Numbered from the stretch's first letter, positions 8,570 to 17,186 are shown. The stretch is 39,767 nt of DNA from Actinomyces haliotis (GCF_015355765.1 NZ_JACWNA010000028.1:1-39767); one strand, 5' to 3'. Translations and numbers: made by a program. The notes: generated by a model from the letters alone, not told the origin.

Positions 8570-10489
8570 TCAGGCGTCCGCCGGGCCCTTCTTCGTCGTC
8601 TTGTAGATGTCGGCGATCACGTCCGCGTGCGTCTTCATGACCTCGCCGCGCTTGACCTTGAGCGAGGGCGTGAGCAGTCCGTTCGCCTCGGTGAAGTCCG
8701 TCGTGAGCACCCGGTAGGCGCGGATCGACTCGGCGCGGGAGACGGCGCGGTTCGTGCGGGCGATGGCGCGGTCGAGGGCGGCGAGCACCTGCGGGTTGCG
8801 TGAGGCCTCGACGACGTCCATGGGTGGCAGGCCGTGGTTGGCGAGCCACTGGGGGAGCATCTCCTTGTCCAGCGTGATGAGCGCGCCGATGAAGGGCTCG
8901 CCGTCGCCGACGACCATGACCTGGCTGACGAGCGGGTGCCCGCGCAGGCGGTCCTCGAGGATCGTCGGGGCGACGTTCTTGCCGCCCGCGGTGACGATGA
9001 GCTCCTTCTTGCGACCGGTGATCTTGATCCAGCCCTCCTCGTCGATGGAGCCGATGTCACCGGTGCGGAACCAGCCGTCCTCGGTGAAGGACTCCGCGTT
9101 CGCAGCGGGGTTGTTGCGGTAGCGGGCGAAGAGCGAGACGCCCTTGAGCTCGATCTCGCCGCTCTCGCCGACGCGCGCGGAGACACCGCACACCGGCGGG
9201 CCCACGGTGCCGATCTTGTTGAGGGTGTCGAGGTTGACGCTGGCGGGACCGATCGTCTCGGTGAGCCCGTAGCCCTCGAGGATGTTGATGCCGATGCCGC
9301 GGTAGAAGTGCCCGAGGCGCTGGCCGAGGGGCCCGCCGCCGGAGATCGCGTACTTGGCGTTGGGTCCGAGCAGGTCGCGGATCTGGTGGAAGACCAGGCG
9401 GTCGGCCAGGGCGTGGGCGGTGCGCAGCTGGAAGGACGGACCGGCCTCGGTGTCGAGGGCACGGGAGTACTGGATGGCGACCTTGGCGGCCCAGCGGAAG
9501 GTCTTGAGCTTGGCACCGGAGCCGGCCTTCGCGTCCGCGGCGTTGTAGATCTTCTCCATGACGCGTGGGACCGCGAGGACGTAGGAGGGGCCGAAGGCCT
9601 GGAGGTCGGGCAGGAGGGTCCTGGCGTCCGGGGTGTGCCCGAGGACGCCGTCGCCGGTCACGGAGACGAGCTCGAGCAGGCGCGCGTAGACGTGGGCCAG
9701 CGGCAGGAACAGGAGGATGCGGACGTTCTCACCGTCGAGGACGTTGGGGAGCCAGCGCACGCCGTTCCAGGCCAGGCCGGCGCCCGCGTTGTGCGTCAGC
9801 TCGACGCCCTTGGGGCGGCCGGTGGTACCGGAGGTGTAGACGATCGAGTAGGTGTCCGAGCCGCGGACGGCGTCACGACGGGCCTCGAGCTGCTCCTGCG
9901 TCACGCCGTCCCCGGCGGAGACGATCTCGGTGAGGGCGTCGCGGTCCAGCGAGAGGACCTGTGTCGTCGGGGCGTCAGGGTGGGAGGCGCTGAAGGAGGC
10001 CACGGCGGCGCGGACGACCTCGGCGAGGGCGGTGGTCTCGGCGATGACGAGGCGCAGGCCGGCGTCCTCGAGGATCCACTCGATCTGGTCCGCGGAGTCC
10101 GTCTCGTAGACGGGCACCGAGACGAGTCCGGCGGTCGCGATCGCGAAGTCGAGGAGGGTCCACTCGTAGGAGGTGTGGGCCATGATGCCGACGGTCTCGC
10201 CCGCCTGGAGGCCCATGCCCATGAGGCCGGCGGCGACGCGGTTGACGTCGTCGAGGAAGGCCTCGGCGGTGACCTTGACCCACTGGTTGCCGAGCGGCGA
10301 CTTGCGCTCGATGAGGGTCGAGCGCGGAGCGCGGGTGGCGCGGTCGGTGAGGAGCCAGGGGACGGTCATCGTCTCGTCGGGCTCGCGGGTCAGCGGCCCG
10401 GTGGTCACGCCGTTCTCGACGAGGGGGCGCTGGTGGTCCGGGAGGGTGCTCGCACTGAGGTGGATGTCGTCTGATTTGCGTGGACTCAC
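8570..10489 (-). CDS. Long-chain acyl-CoA synthetase, second paralogue (FadD15-like)
   Basis: AMP-forming fatty acid-CoA ligase of about 639 residues, clearly paralogous to the gene at 3641-5671 (shared SYEWTLLDFA, YTSGTTGRPKG, GGGPLGQRLGHFYRG, ITGRKKELIVTAGGKN and LTPSLKVKRGE). GTG at 10489 is chosen because GGGAG lies about 10 nt upstream and the product then starts like its paralogue; the frame stays open to 10603, but the extra 38 residues look non-coding. It lacks the acidic insert of the first copy. It converges with the LuxR gene. Two copies around one regulator suggest a local duplication, possibly with different chain-length preference. Confidence 0.87.
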   Translation of the reverse strand: MSPRKSDDIHLSASTLPDHQRPLVENGVTTGPLTREPDETMTVPWLLTDRATRAPRSTLIERKSPLGNQWVKVTAEAFLDDVNRVAAGLMGMGLQAGETVGIMAHTSYEWTLLDFAIATAGLVSVPVYETDSADQIEWILEDAGLRLVIAETTALAEVVRAAVASFSASHPDAPTTQVLSLDRDALTEIVSAGDGVTQEQLEARRDAVRGSDTYSIVYTSGTTGRPKGVELTHNAGAGLAWNGVRWLPNVLDGENVRILLFLPLAHVYARLLELVSVTGDGVLGHTPDARTLLPDLQAFGPSYVLAVPRVMEKIYNAADAKAGSGAKLKTFRWAAKVAIQYSRALDTEAGPSFQLRTAHALADRLVFHQIRDLLGPNAKYAISGGGPLGQRLGHFYRGIGINILEGYGLTETIGPASVNLDTLNKIGTVGPPVCGVSARVGESGEIELKGVSLFARYRNNPAANAESFTEDGWFRTGDIGSIDEEGWIKITGRKKELIVTAGGKNVAPTILEDRLRGHPLVSQVMVVGDGEPFIGALITLDKEMLPQWLANHGLPPMDVVEASRNPQVLAALDRAIARTNRAVSRAESIRAYRVLTTDFTEANGLLTPSLKVKRGEVMKTHADVIADIYKTTKKGPADA

Positions 10490-10639
10490 CCGGGCATTCT
10501 CCCAGGCGGGGTGCCGTTTCCCCTCAGCAGGGCACCGAGAGATCCCGCATGCTCCTTTAGAGGAAACCACAGGATTGTGAGCCTGATCGCCGTAGCAATC
10601 CACGGGCGAGCGAGTGGACGCGTCCCAGTGGCGCGACGC

Positions 10640-10672
10640 GGCCCGCGCTGAGCCGGGGCGTCAGCGCGGGCC
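10640..10672 (-). terminator. Terminator of valS
   Basis: Perfect 12-bp stem (10640-10651 with 10661-10672) and a 9-nt loop, 21 bp beyond the valS stop on the minus strand. Confidence 0.7.
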
Positions 10673-10692
10673 GGTGCCAGCCGCTCGTGGGC

Positions 10693-13488
10693 TCAGGCCT
10701 TCTTCTTCGGGTTCTCCCCGAGCTCGACGGTGGTGACGACGACGGGCGCCGCGGACTCCTCACCCTCGGCCGCGGGCGCCGCCTCGGTGAGCGCGAGCTC
10801 ACCGGTGACCTTGGCGGCCTCGGTGAGGTCGGCGCGCACGGCGTCGACGGCGGGACGGACCTCGCTCGACACGGCGAGCGTGACGGCGAGGATCGGCGTC
10901 TTCTGGCTCGTCTTCGCCTCGGACTTCACCTTGCGCAGCGCGGCGAGCGCGAGGCCCGCGTGCGCGACGAGGTCGGGGTCGACGTCGCCGGCCGCCTCGC
11001 GCAGGGGAGTGGCGTCGGGCCACTCGGTGCGGTGGACCGAGCCGGTGCGGTACCACGACCACACCTCCTCGGTGACGAAGGGCAGGAACGGGGCGAAGAG
11101 CCGGACGAAGGTGTCGACGGCGATCGCGAGGGTCGCGCGGGCCGAGCGGACGGCCGCGGCGTCGTGCGTGCCCTCGAAGTCGTTCGCGCGCTCCTTGACG
11201 AGCTCGATGTAGTCGTCGCAGAAGGTCCAGAAGAAGGACTCCGTCGCCTCCAGGGCCCGCGCGTGCTCGAAGCTGTCGAAGGCGGCCGTGGCGGTCTCGA
11301 CGACGCCGGCGAGCGCAGCGAGGACGGCCCGGTCGATGGGCTCGGTGACGGCGCTCGGGTCGAGCTCGGGGGCGGGCACGGCCGCGAGCGTCGCCTCGTC
11401 CGCGTCCCACGGGATCCCCATGGACAGGGCGAACTTGGAGGCGTTGAGGACCTTGATGGCCAGGCGGCGGCCGATCTTGATCTGGGTCTCCTCGAAGGCC
11501 GGGTCGAGGCCGAGGCGGGCGGAGGCCGCCCAGTAGCGCACGGCGTCGGAGCCGTACTTGTCGAGCAGGCCCTTCGGCGTGACGACGTTGCCCTTCGACT
11601 TGGACATCTTCTTGTGGTCCTTGTCGAGGATCCACCCGGAGATGCCGGCGTGCTTCCACGGGAGGGCGCCGAACTCGAGGTCCGCGCGGACCACGGAGGA
11701 GAAGAGCCAGGTGCGGATGATGTCCTGGCCCTGAGGGCGCAGGTCCATCGGGTAGACGCGGTTGAAGAGGTCCTCGTCCTCGAGCCAGCCGGAGACGAGC
11801 TGCGGCGACAGGGAGGAGGTGGCCCAGGTGTCCATGATGTCGAGCTCGCCGACGAAGCCGCCGGGCACGCCGCGCTGATCCTCGGTGTAGCCCGGGGCGG
11901 TGTCTGAGGACGGGTCGACGGGGAGCGCGGACTCCTCGGGCGTGATGATCGCGTCGTAGTCGGGCTGGCCGTCGGCGTCGACCTCGTACCAGAGCGGGAA
12001 GGGCACGCCGAAGAAGCGCTGGCGGGAGACGAGCCAGTCGTTGTTGAGGCCCTTGACCCAGTTCTCGTAGCGCACGCGCATGAAGTCGGGGTGCCACTCG
12101 AGGGCGTTGCCGCGCTCGAGCAGCTCGGCGTTGAGGTCCTTGCCGGAGGCCGGGTTGGTCCACTCCTTGCCGCCGTTGCGGATGTACCACTGGCGGGAGG
12201 TGACGATCTCGAGGGGCTTGTCGCCCTTCTCGAAGAAGTTCGTCTGGCGCAGGGTCTTGGTGGGCTCGCCGCGCATCTCGCCGGTCTCGGCGAGCTTGGA
12301 CACGAGGGCCTCACGGGCGGAGAAGGTGGTCTTGCCGGCCATCTGCTCGTACATGGCGACGCCCTCGGCGGCCGTGATCCACTCGGGGACCTCCGTCTCG
12401 AGGCGGCCGTCCTTGCGCAGGATGGCGCGCAGCGGGAGGTCGAGGTCGCGCCACCAGTCGATGTCGGTCGTGTCGCCGAAGGTGCAGCACATGGCGATGC
12501 CGGCGCCCTTGTCCATCTCCGCCTCGGGGTGCGGGAGGACCGGGACCTCGACGCCGAAGACGGGGGAGGCGACCGTCGTGCCGAAGAGCGGCTTGAAGCG
12601 CTCGTCGTCGGGGTGGGCGATGAGGGCCACGCAGGCGGGCAGGAGCTCGGGGCGGGTCGTCTCGATGCAGATGTCCGCGGTGCCGGTGGGGCCGTCCTCG
12701 ATGGGGGCGCCGGCGGCCTTGGCCTTGGCCGCGGCGTCCGCGTCGACGACGTGGAAGGCGAGGCGGTGGTAGAAGCCCGGGTACTCGCGGGACTCGAGCT
12801 CGGCCTGGGCGACGGCGGTCTGGAAGGTGACGTCCCACAGGCCGGGTGCGGCGGCCTGGTAGGCCTCGCCGCGCTCGAGGTTGCGCAGGAAGGCGGCCTG
12901 GGCGACCTTGCGGGCGCGCACGCCGATGGTCTGGTAGTTCTGCTTCCAGTCCACGGAGAGGCCGAGGTGGCGCCACAGGGCCTCGAACTGGGCCTCGTCC
13001 TCGACGGTGAGGCGCTCGCACAGCTCGACGAAGTTGCGCCGGGAGATCGGCTTCTGGTCGCGGGCCTTGATGGACTTGCCCTCGCCGCCGGTCTGGGTGG
13101 GCTCGAAGTCCGGGTCGTAGGGGAGGGTGGGGTCGCAGCGGACGCCGAAGTAGTTCTGGACGCGGCGCTCGGTGGGCAGTCCGTTGTCGTCCCAGCCCAT
13201 CGGGTAGAAGACGGCCTTGCCACGCATGCGCTGGTAGCGGGCGACGGTGTCCGTGTGCGTGTAGGAGAACACGTGGCCGACGTGAAGCGAGCCGGAGACC
13301 GTGGGCGGCGGAGTGTCGATGGAGAAGACCTCGTGGCGCTCGGCGGAGCGGTCGAAGGCGTAGGTGCCGTCCTCCTCCCAGCGCTCGCCCCAGGCGGCCT
13401 CGAGGCCGTCGGCGCTGACCTTGCTGGGGACGCGCGGCGAGTGCGTCTCGGAGGGGACGAAGCGGGGGGACTGCTCGGTTCCAGACAT
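10693..13488 (-). CDS. valS: Valyl-tRNA synthetase
   Basis: Class I aminoacyl-tRNA synthetase that charges tRNA-Val, with an editing (CP1) domain. The 931-residue protein has the HIGH motif as HVGH (69-72) and the KMSKS motif in HKKMSKSKGNVV near residue 628. The signature GWDDNGLPTERRVQNYFGV, rather than the GTDHAGIATQ form of E. coli ValS, puts it in the archaeal-like (type 2) branch known in some actinobacteria and rickettsiae. A Lys/Ala-rich tail follows the anticodon-binding domain. No Shine-Dalgarno is seen; CAGAAT lies 7 nt before the ATG. It is a single-gene unit. Confidence 0.95.
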   Translation of the reverse strand: MSGTEQSPRFVPSETHSPRVPSKVSADGLEAAWGERWEEDGTYAFDRSAERHEVFSIDTPPPTVSGSLHVGHVFSYTHTDTVARYQRMRGKAVFYPMGWDDNGLPTERRVQNYFGVRCDPTLPYDPDFEPTQTGGEGKSIKARDQKPISRRNFVELCERLTVEDEAQFEALWRHLGLSVDWKQNYQTIGVRARKVAQAAFLRNLERGEAYQAAAPGLWDVTFQTAVAQAELESREYPGFYHRLAFHVVDADAAAKAKAAGAPIEDGPTGTADICIETTRPELLPACVALIAHPDDERFKPLFGTTVASPVFGVEVPVLPHPEAEMDKGAGIAMCCTFGDTTDIDWWRDLDLPLRAILRKDGRLETEVPEWITAAEGVAMYEQMAGKTTFSAREALVSKLAETGEMRGEPTKTLRQTNFFEKGDKPLEIVTSRQWYIRNGGKEWTNPASGKDLNAELLERGNALEWHPDFMRVRYENWVKGLNNDWLVSRQRFFGVPFPLWYEVDADGQPDYDAIITPEESALPVDPSSDTAPGYTEDQRGVPGGFVGELDIMDTWATSSLSPQLVSGWLEDEDLFNRVYPMDLRPQGQDIIRTWLFSSVVRADLEFGALPWKHAGISGWILDKDHKKMSKSKGNVVTPKGLLDKYGSDAVRYWAASARLGLDPAFEETQIKIGRRLAIKVLNASKFALSMGIPWDADEATLAAVPAPELDPSAVTEPIDRAVLAALAGVVETATAAFDSFEHARALEATESFFWTFCDDYIELVKERANDFEGTHDAAAVRSARATLAIAVDTFVRLFAPFLPFVTEEVWSWYRTGSVHRTEWPDATPLREAAGDVDPDLVAHAGLALAALRKVKSEAKTSQKTPILAVTLAVSSEVRPAVDAVRADLTEAAKVTGELALTEAAPAAEGEESAAPVVVTTVELGENPKKKA

Positions 13489-13495
13489 GGCGCCG

Positions 13496-13501
13496 ATTCT
13501 G
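13496..13501 (-). promoter_or_regulatory. -10 box CAGAAT of valS, leaderless type
   Basis: CAGAAT on the minus strand, 7 nt before the valS ATG. It matches TATAAT at four of six positions. No T-box-like leader is possible if transcription starts here. Confidence 0.35.
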
Positions 13502-13627
13502 TCATGGGCCGACGGCGCAGCCGTGGGCAGGCGGGGGATCGCCCTGTGAGGTGGGCTACGGGGTGCCGGGTGGTCGCGGTGCGGTCGGTGCCACGCGCGA
13601 GGCGCTCGCGGGTGGGATCCTGATCAC

Positions 13628-14368
13628 ATGAGCGATGACGCCTTCAACCCCCGTGACACCGCCTCCTACCCGCACGAGGACCCCCAACGTCCTCATCGAG
13701 GAGGTCCGGGACGGCGACGTCGTCGGCTTCCACCTCGTTCCTCGTGAGCGGACCCGCCGCGGAGTCATCGTCACGGTCGGCGGCTCGGAGGATGCCGAGT
13801 TCCTCCTTGCCGCCGTGACGGCACTCGGTGGGGCTGACCACCTCGTCCTCACGGCGCCGACGGCGTACCGCTGGCCGGCGCTCACCGAGGACCAGGGTGG
13901 GGAGGAGCGCTCGTCGTGGACGCTCGCGGGCGCCGAGACGCCGTACCTGCCCAGGTGCGCACGCCGCGCATGGCGCTCGCCGTCGCGCGACTGGTCCTCG
14001 CCCAGCGGCGGGGCCGTCCCATCGAGGCGGGGCCGATCTACGCGGCTGCTCGCTCGGCTGCCTCGGCCGCCGCGCTCGACGCTGCGCGCATCGACGTCGC
14101 CTCCTGCCCGGCCGACCTGCTCCTGATCGCCGGCGCCGACGACCGCATGTGGGACTCCGCACCGGCTGCGCGCGAGATCCGGGCCGCCAGGGGGCGGACG
14201 ACGGGCCTCATCCTCCCCATCCTCCCCGCCTGCGGGCACGGCCCGGGAGGGCCGACCGAGGCGGCAGGGCTCATCCTCGGCGGAACCGAGGCGGGCAACG
14301 AGGCCGGCGGCCGCAGGGCCGCCCAGGTGACGCGAGCCTGGATCGAGCAGCGCCACCCGCTCCTGTGA
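13628..14368 (+). pseudogene. Frameshifted acyl-CoA thioester hydrolase/BAAT C-terminal-like protein
   Basis: Three segments join into one 247-codon gene. ATG 13628 starts MSDDAFNPRDTASYPHEDP; the frame then moves by one base in a run of five C (13681-13685) to continue NVLIEEVRDGDVVGFHLVP; near 13945 it returns to the first frame at a run of three C and continues VRTPRMALAVARLVLAQ to the TGA at 14366. The C-terminal part (LLLIAGADDRMWDSAP, then CGHGPGG and GGTEAGNEAGG) matches the end of BAAT-type alpha/beta hydrolases. The usual GxSxG nucleophile elbow is not visible. Two indels in C runs could be real decay, phase variation or sequencing error. Confidence 0.65.
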
Positions 14369-14403
14369 GGCGGGCCGCGGCATGTGCGCCGTGCGCCGCC
14401 TCA
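14366..14403. terminator. Hairpin shared by two convergent genes
   Basis: TGAGGCGG (14366-14373) pairs with CCGCCTCA (14396-14403). Each arm contains the stop codon of one of the convergent genes, an unusually compact arrangement. Confidence 0.45.
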
Positions 14404-14916
14404 GCAGCCTGCGGGCGCGAGCGTGCAGCGGTAGCGGGGCGTGTCGGGCCAGCGCGGGTCCGTGGCCGGCTCGTCGGCGAAGCCAAGCGTCCGGTAGAAG
14501 CCGATGGCGTCGTCGTCGGTCTCGGCGATGACTGCTGCCTTGGGGTGCCGCCGACGGATCTCGTCGATGAGAAGGCTGGCGAGGCCCTCGTGCTGGTGAC
14601 GGGGCGCCGTGGCGAGGTACTCGATGACAGCGGGGGAGCCGTCGGTCCCGGCGGGGCAGAATGCGGCCAGCGCCATGGGGAGGGCGTCCGAGGCTGAACC
14701 TCGCGCGCCTTCGGATGGTCCTGGGGCCGGGACGACGGCCGTGACGGTGAGCGCGGGCAGCTCGTCGCGGATGACGGCGTCGAGGCGAGCGCCCTCGTAG
14801 CCGCACGCCAGGTGCATGAGGCCGCGAACGGCGTCGGAGCCGAGCTCTGCCGGCAGCAGGTCGCGCACGTGCCAGCCCCGGTTGGTGGCTGGCCCGTCGA
14901 CGTCGGTGATCGGCAT
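14401..14916 (-). CDS. GNAT-family N-acetyltransferase
   Basis: Acetyl-CoA-dependent acetyltransferase of 171 residues; the acceptor is unknown. The acetyl-CoA-binding motif A appears as APRHQHEGLASLLIDEIRRR (the R/Q-x-x-G-x-A loop), followed by a motif B-like region ending in DDDAIGFYRTLGF, where the conserved GFY..LGF is typical. The N-terminal half is less conserved. The ATG at 14916 has no Shine-Dalgarno, but TAGCCT lies exactly 6 nt upstream, which supports a leaderless start here. It is convergent with the frameshifted hydrolase. Confidence 0.85.
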   Translation of the reverse strand: MPITDVDGPATNRGWHVRDLLPAELGSDAVRGLMHLACGYEGARLDAVIRDELPALTVTAVVPAPGPSEGARGSASDALPMALAAFCPAGTDGSPAVIEYLATAPRHQHEGLASLLIDEIRRRHPKAAVIAETDDDAIGFYRTLGFADEPATDPRWPDTPRYRCTLAPAGC

Positions 14917-14922
14917 GGAGCG

Positions 14923-14928
14923 AGGCTA
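14923..14928 (-). promoter_or_regulatory. -10 box TAGCCT of the GNAT gene, leaderless type
   Basis: TAGCCT on the minus strand, then 6 nt and the ATG at 14916. The same hexamer and spacing occur before proC. Confidence 0.5.
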
Positions 14929-15021
14929 GCGGGTCCTCGCGACGGTGGCGCCGCTCCTTCAGGCGCGGTCATGCTCTCGGCTGCGACGGATACCCTCCGT
15001 ACAACGGGACCGAGGAGGAGC

Positions 15022-15402
15022 ATGGACGACGTCGACCTGCAGCGGTGGGCTTGGGAGCGAGCCAACGCGCTTCCCGGTGCCACGGCGGAGCAGCCCTTCG
15101 GGCCCGACTGGGACGTCGCCAAGGTCCGCGGCAAGGTGTTCATGCTGACCACGATCCACGGCTCCGAGCCTCTCCTCACCCTCAAGGCCGATCCCGACGA
15201 CGGGCGCGCACTGCGTGAGCAGTACCAGCAGATCTCGCCCGGCTACCACATGAACAAGCGCCACTGGATCACGGTGCACCCCGGGGAGAAGGTCTCGGAG
15301 GAGCTCGTCAAGGAGCTCGTCACCGAGTCCTACCTCCTCGTCGTGGCGGGGCTTCCGCGGGCTCGGCGCCCGCTGGGAGCGGCCGCGCTGCGGCCTGGGT
15401 GA
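15022..15402 (+). CDS. MmcQ/YjbR family protein
   Basis: Small protein of 126 residues with the MmcQ/YjbR fold, sometimes annotated as DNA-binding. Family features are visible: LPGATAEQPFGPDWDVAKV near the N-terminus, GKVFML, LLTLKADPDD, then PGYHMNKRHWITVHPG and a C-terminal helix ending LVVAGLPRARR. Function of the family is poorly known. ATG 15022 is supported by GAGGAGG at 15012-15018, one of the clear Shine-Dalgarno sites in this stretch; the longer frame back to 14812 overlaps the divergent GNAT gene and is not needed. A copy of the 58-nt repeat begins 7 nt after its stop. Confidence 0.8.
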   Translation: MDDVDLQRWAWERANALPGATAEQPFGPDWDVAKVRGKVFMLTTIHGSEPLLTLKADPDDGRALREQYQQISPGYHMNKRHWITVHPGEKVSEELVKELVTESYLLVVAGLPRARRPLGAAALRPG

Positions 15403-15408
15403 TCGAGC

Positions 15409-15466
15409 AGTAGTCGTACCGGGCGAGGTCCCCGCGCAAGCAGACGTCGCGCGTCAGACGCCGAGC
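15409..15466. repeat. 58-nt intergenic repeat, copy A
   Basis: Near-identical to 20657-20714. The 47-nt core (15420-15466) differs from copy B at 5 positions, all in a linker or the 3' end. Two small stems are conserved: CGGG-N6/7-CCCG and GACG-N5-CGTC. Confidence 0.7.
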
Positions 15467-15549
15467 CCCGCGCGTTCGTTCCGGTGCCGTACTGCGGGGC
15501 GGGGTTGACGCCCGGGGTGTCAGGTTGACGTCGGCGGCTGCCAATGCTC

Positions 15550-15578
15550 TTCCAGAGGCGTACGTCATCGCGTACGCT
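15550..15578 (+). promoter_or_regulatory. Promoter and twin-palindrome operator of the yefM-yoeB pair
   Basis: TTCCAG (15550-15555), 17 bp, then TACGCT (15573-15578), with the ATG 6 nt later, predicting a leaderless mRNA. Two GTAC-centred palindromes, GCGTACGT (15559-15566) and GCGTACGC (15570-15577), have centres 11 bp apart and the second covers the -10 box. E. coli yefM-yoeB has a similar pair of TGTACA-core palindromes bound by YefM-YoeB. Confidence 0.6.
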
Positions 15579-15584
15579 TCACGT

Positions 15585-15827
15585 ATGACTGTTGTGCCCG
15601 CCACGACTGCTCGAGCGAACCTCTACCGGCTCATCGACCAGGTCAACGAGGAGTCGGAGCCGCTGACCATCACCGGTCAGCGCGGCAACGCCGTGCTCAT
15701 CGGCGAGGAGGACTGGCGGGCGATCCAGGAGACCATGTACCTGGAGTCCGTCCCGGGCCTGGCGGCGTCGATCCGTGAGGCCCGGGCCGAGGGCGTCGAG
15801 GCCGGGTCCGAAGAGCTCGACTGGTGA
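15585..15827 (+). CDS. yefM: Antitoxin of the Phd/YefM family
   Basis: 80-residue antitoxin that should bind and neutralise the YoeB-like toxin encoded immediately downstream and repress the shared promoter. The N-terminal DNA-binding part has the family pattern (VPATTARANLYRLIDQVNE, then EPLTITGQRGNAVLIGEEDW), and the acidic C-terminus (SIREARAEGVEAGSEELDW) is the expected toxin-binding tail. ATG 15585 is chosen because the homology starts there; no Shine-Dalgarno precedes it and a -10 box lies 6 nt upstream. Its stop overlaps the toxin GTG by 4 nt, so translation is coupled. Confidence 0.9.
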   Translation: MTVVPATTARANLYRLIDQVNEESEPLTITGQRGNAVLIGEEDWRAIQETMYLESVPGLAASIREARAEGVEAGSEELDW

Positions 15828-16090
15828 GTAACTGGCGGATCGTCTACTCGCGCCAGGCTCAGAAGGACGCCAAGAAGCTCGCCGTCTCCGGACTGAAGCC
15901 CAAGGCGGAGGCGCTCCTGGACGTCATCGCGGAGGACCCGTTCGCGACACCGCCGCGCTACGAGAAGCTCGTGGGCAATCTCGCAGGTTGCTACTCGCGC
16001 CGCATCAACATCCAGCACCGACTCGTCTACGAGGTCCTCCCCGAGGAGCACGTGGTCCACGTCCTGCGCATGTGGACCCACTACGAGTGA
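15824..16090 (+). CDS. yoeB: Txe/YoeB family addiction-module toxin
   Basis: Ribosome-dependent endoribonuclease of the RelE superfamily, 88 residues, which cleaves mRNA in the ribosomal A site when free of antitoxin. The key residues known from E. coli YoeB (Glu46, Arg65, His83, Tyr84) are matched by Glu47 in PPRYEKL, Arg66 in QHRLVYEV, and His86-Tyr87 in the C-terminal WTHYE. The GTG start overlaps the antitoxin stop (GTGA). All catalytic positions are intact, so the module looks active. It converges with a GNAT gene; no clear hairpin separates them. Confidence 0.9.
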   Translation: MSNWRIVYSRQAQKDAKKLAVSGLKPKAEALLDVIAEDPFATPPRYEKLVGNLAGCYSRRINIQHRLVYEVLPEEHVVHVLRMWTHYE

Positions 16091-16167
16091 CACGCTCTCT
16101 CGGTGGGCTGCGACTCGGGGGAGATCGGTGTCCGCGCTGAACGTGTCGCCGAAGCAGGCCCCGTCTA

Positions 16168-17151
16168 TCAGCGCAGGTCTCGGATCCAATCGGCCTCGTC
16201 CGGCAGCAGGTCGGCATCGACGGCGACCGGTCGCGGCTCCCCGGGGACGGGGATCGAGACGATCGCCATCCAGGTGTCCGTCGCCGCGCGCGTGCGGCCG
16301 GGGACGGCCATCATCATGTCCCGTTCGAGAGCCTCGGTGACGTGGCAGTCGACGAGCAGCACCTCGCCGTCCGCTGCGGAGTCGATGACCGCCGCGAGGC
16401 ACGCCTCCTTGTCCGCGCGGGCGTGCGGTCCTTCGTAGGGCCGGGAGAGCAGCGACACCTCGCGTCCGTCGCCGGGAGCGCCGTTCGACCCCGGCCACAG
16501 CAGGGCCGCCGCGATGACGTGCCCCTCGCGCCGCAGCAGCACGGAGCGCTCCGGATCCCACGCCGTCGGACTGCCCGGCTCATGGTCCTCGGCGAAGTAG
16601 TCCAGCATGACCTCCCGTGGAGCGGCGGGGCTCCACGACGCGTGCTGGGCGATGTAGTGGTCGACCTCCAGCTCGCGGACGTCCGGCCGGTCAGCGTCCC
16701 CGATGGGCTCGACGGCGGCGCGGTGCTCCGCGGCCCAGGCGCGCATCGCGTCGTCGACGGCGAAGCGCCACGGCGGGGTGGCCTGGATCGCGACGCCGCC
16801 GAACCGCCGGGCGAGCGCTCTGTCGCTGGTCTGGTACTCGTAGACCTTCATCCGCAGGGGCAGGGTCGACGCCTCGACCTGGGCCCGGAGCAGGGCGTCC
16901 CGGACGGCATCGGCATCGGCGTCGACGCCGTCGAGCCGCTTGCTGACGGCGAGCGCCATGACGCGCGAACCGGGATGGGCCGCGTTGTCGACGGCGCGGC
17001 AGAAGCCGAGCACGTCACCGCCGGCCGTGGCGGCGACGAAGCAGCGACGGTTGCTGCCCTCCGCCCAGTGGTCGACGGCGATGCCCGGGAATTCGACGCG
17101 GCCGGCGTCCACGTCCGCCTCAGTGGCGGGCCTCACCTCGACGGTCGTCAT
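16168..17151 (-). CDS. Tandem-GNAT acetyltransferase
   Basis: 327 residues, about twice a single GNAT domain. The N-terminal half carries GDVLGFCRAVDNAAHPGSRV followed by VMALAVSKRLDGVDADADAV; the C-terminal half (from about 160) carries REGHVIAAALLWP, a strand-loop region SRPYEGPHARADKEACLAA and EALERDMMMAVPG. The acetyl-CoA loops are divergent, so one half may be inactive. The acceptor substrate is unknown. It is divergent from an MccF-like peptidase with only 47 bp between start codons. MccE-type GNATs and MccF peptidases both detoxify microcin C, so a shared protective role is possible but unproven. TAGGTT lies 6 nt before the ATG. Confidence 0.75.
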   Translation of the reverse strand: MTTVEVRPATEADVDAGRVEFPGIAVDHWAEGSNRRCFVAATAGGDVLGFCRAVDNAAHPGSRVMALAVSKRLDGVDADADAVRDALLRAQVEASTLPLRMKVYEYQTSDRALARRFGGVAIQATPPWRFAVDDAMRAWAAEHRAAVEPIGDADRPDVRELEVDHYIAQHASWSPAAPREVMLDYFAEDHEPGSPTAWDPERSVLLRREGHVIAAALLWPGSNGAPGDGREVSLLSRPYEGPHARADKEACLAAVIDSAADGEVLLVDCHVTEALERDMMMAVPGRTRAATDTWMAIVSIPVPGEPRPVAVDADLLPDEADWIRDLR

Positions 17152-17157
17152 GCTGGG

Positions 17158-17163
17158 AACCTA
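17158..17163 (-). promoter_or_regulatory. -10 box TAGGTT of the tandem-GNAT gene, leaderless type
   Basis: TAGGTT on the minus strand, 6 nt before the ATG at 17151. It shares a 47-bp divergent region with the S66 peptidase promoter. Confidence 0.45.
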
Positions 17164-17186
17164 ACAGCGGACTGCCCGTCGGCACG

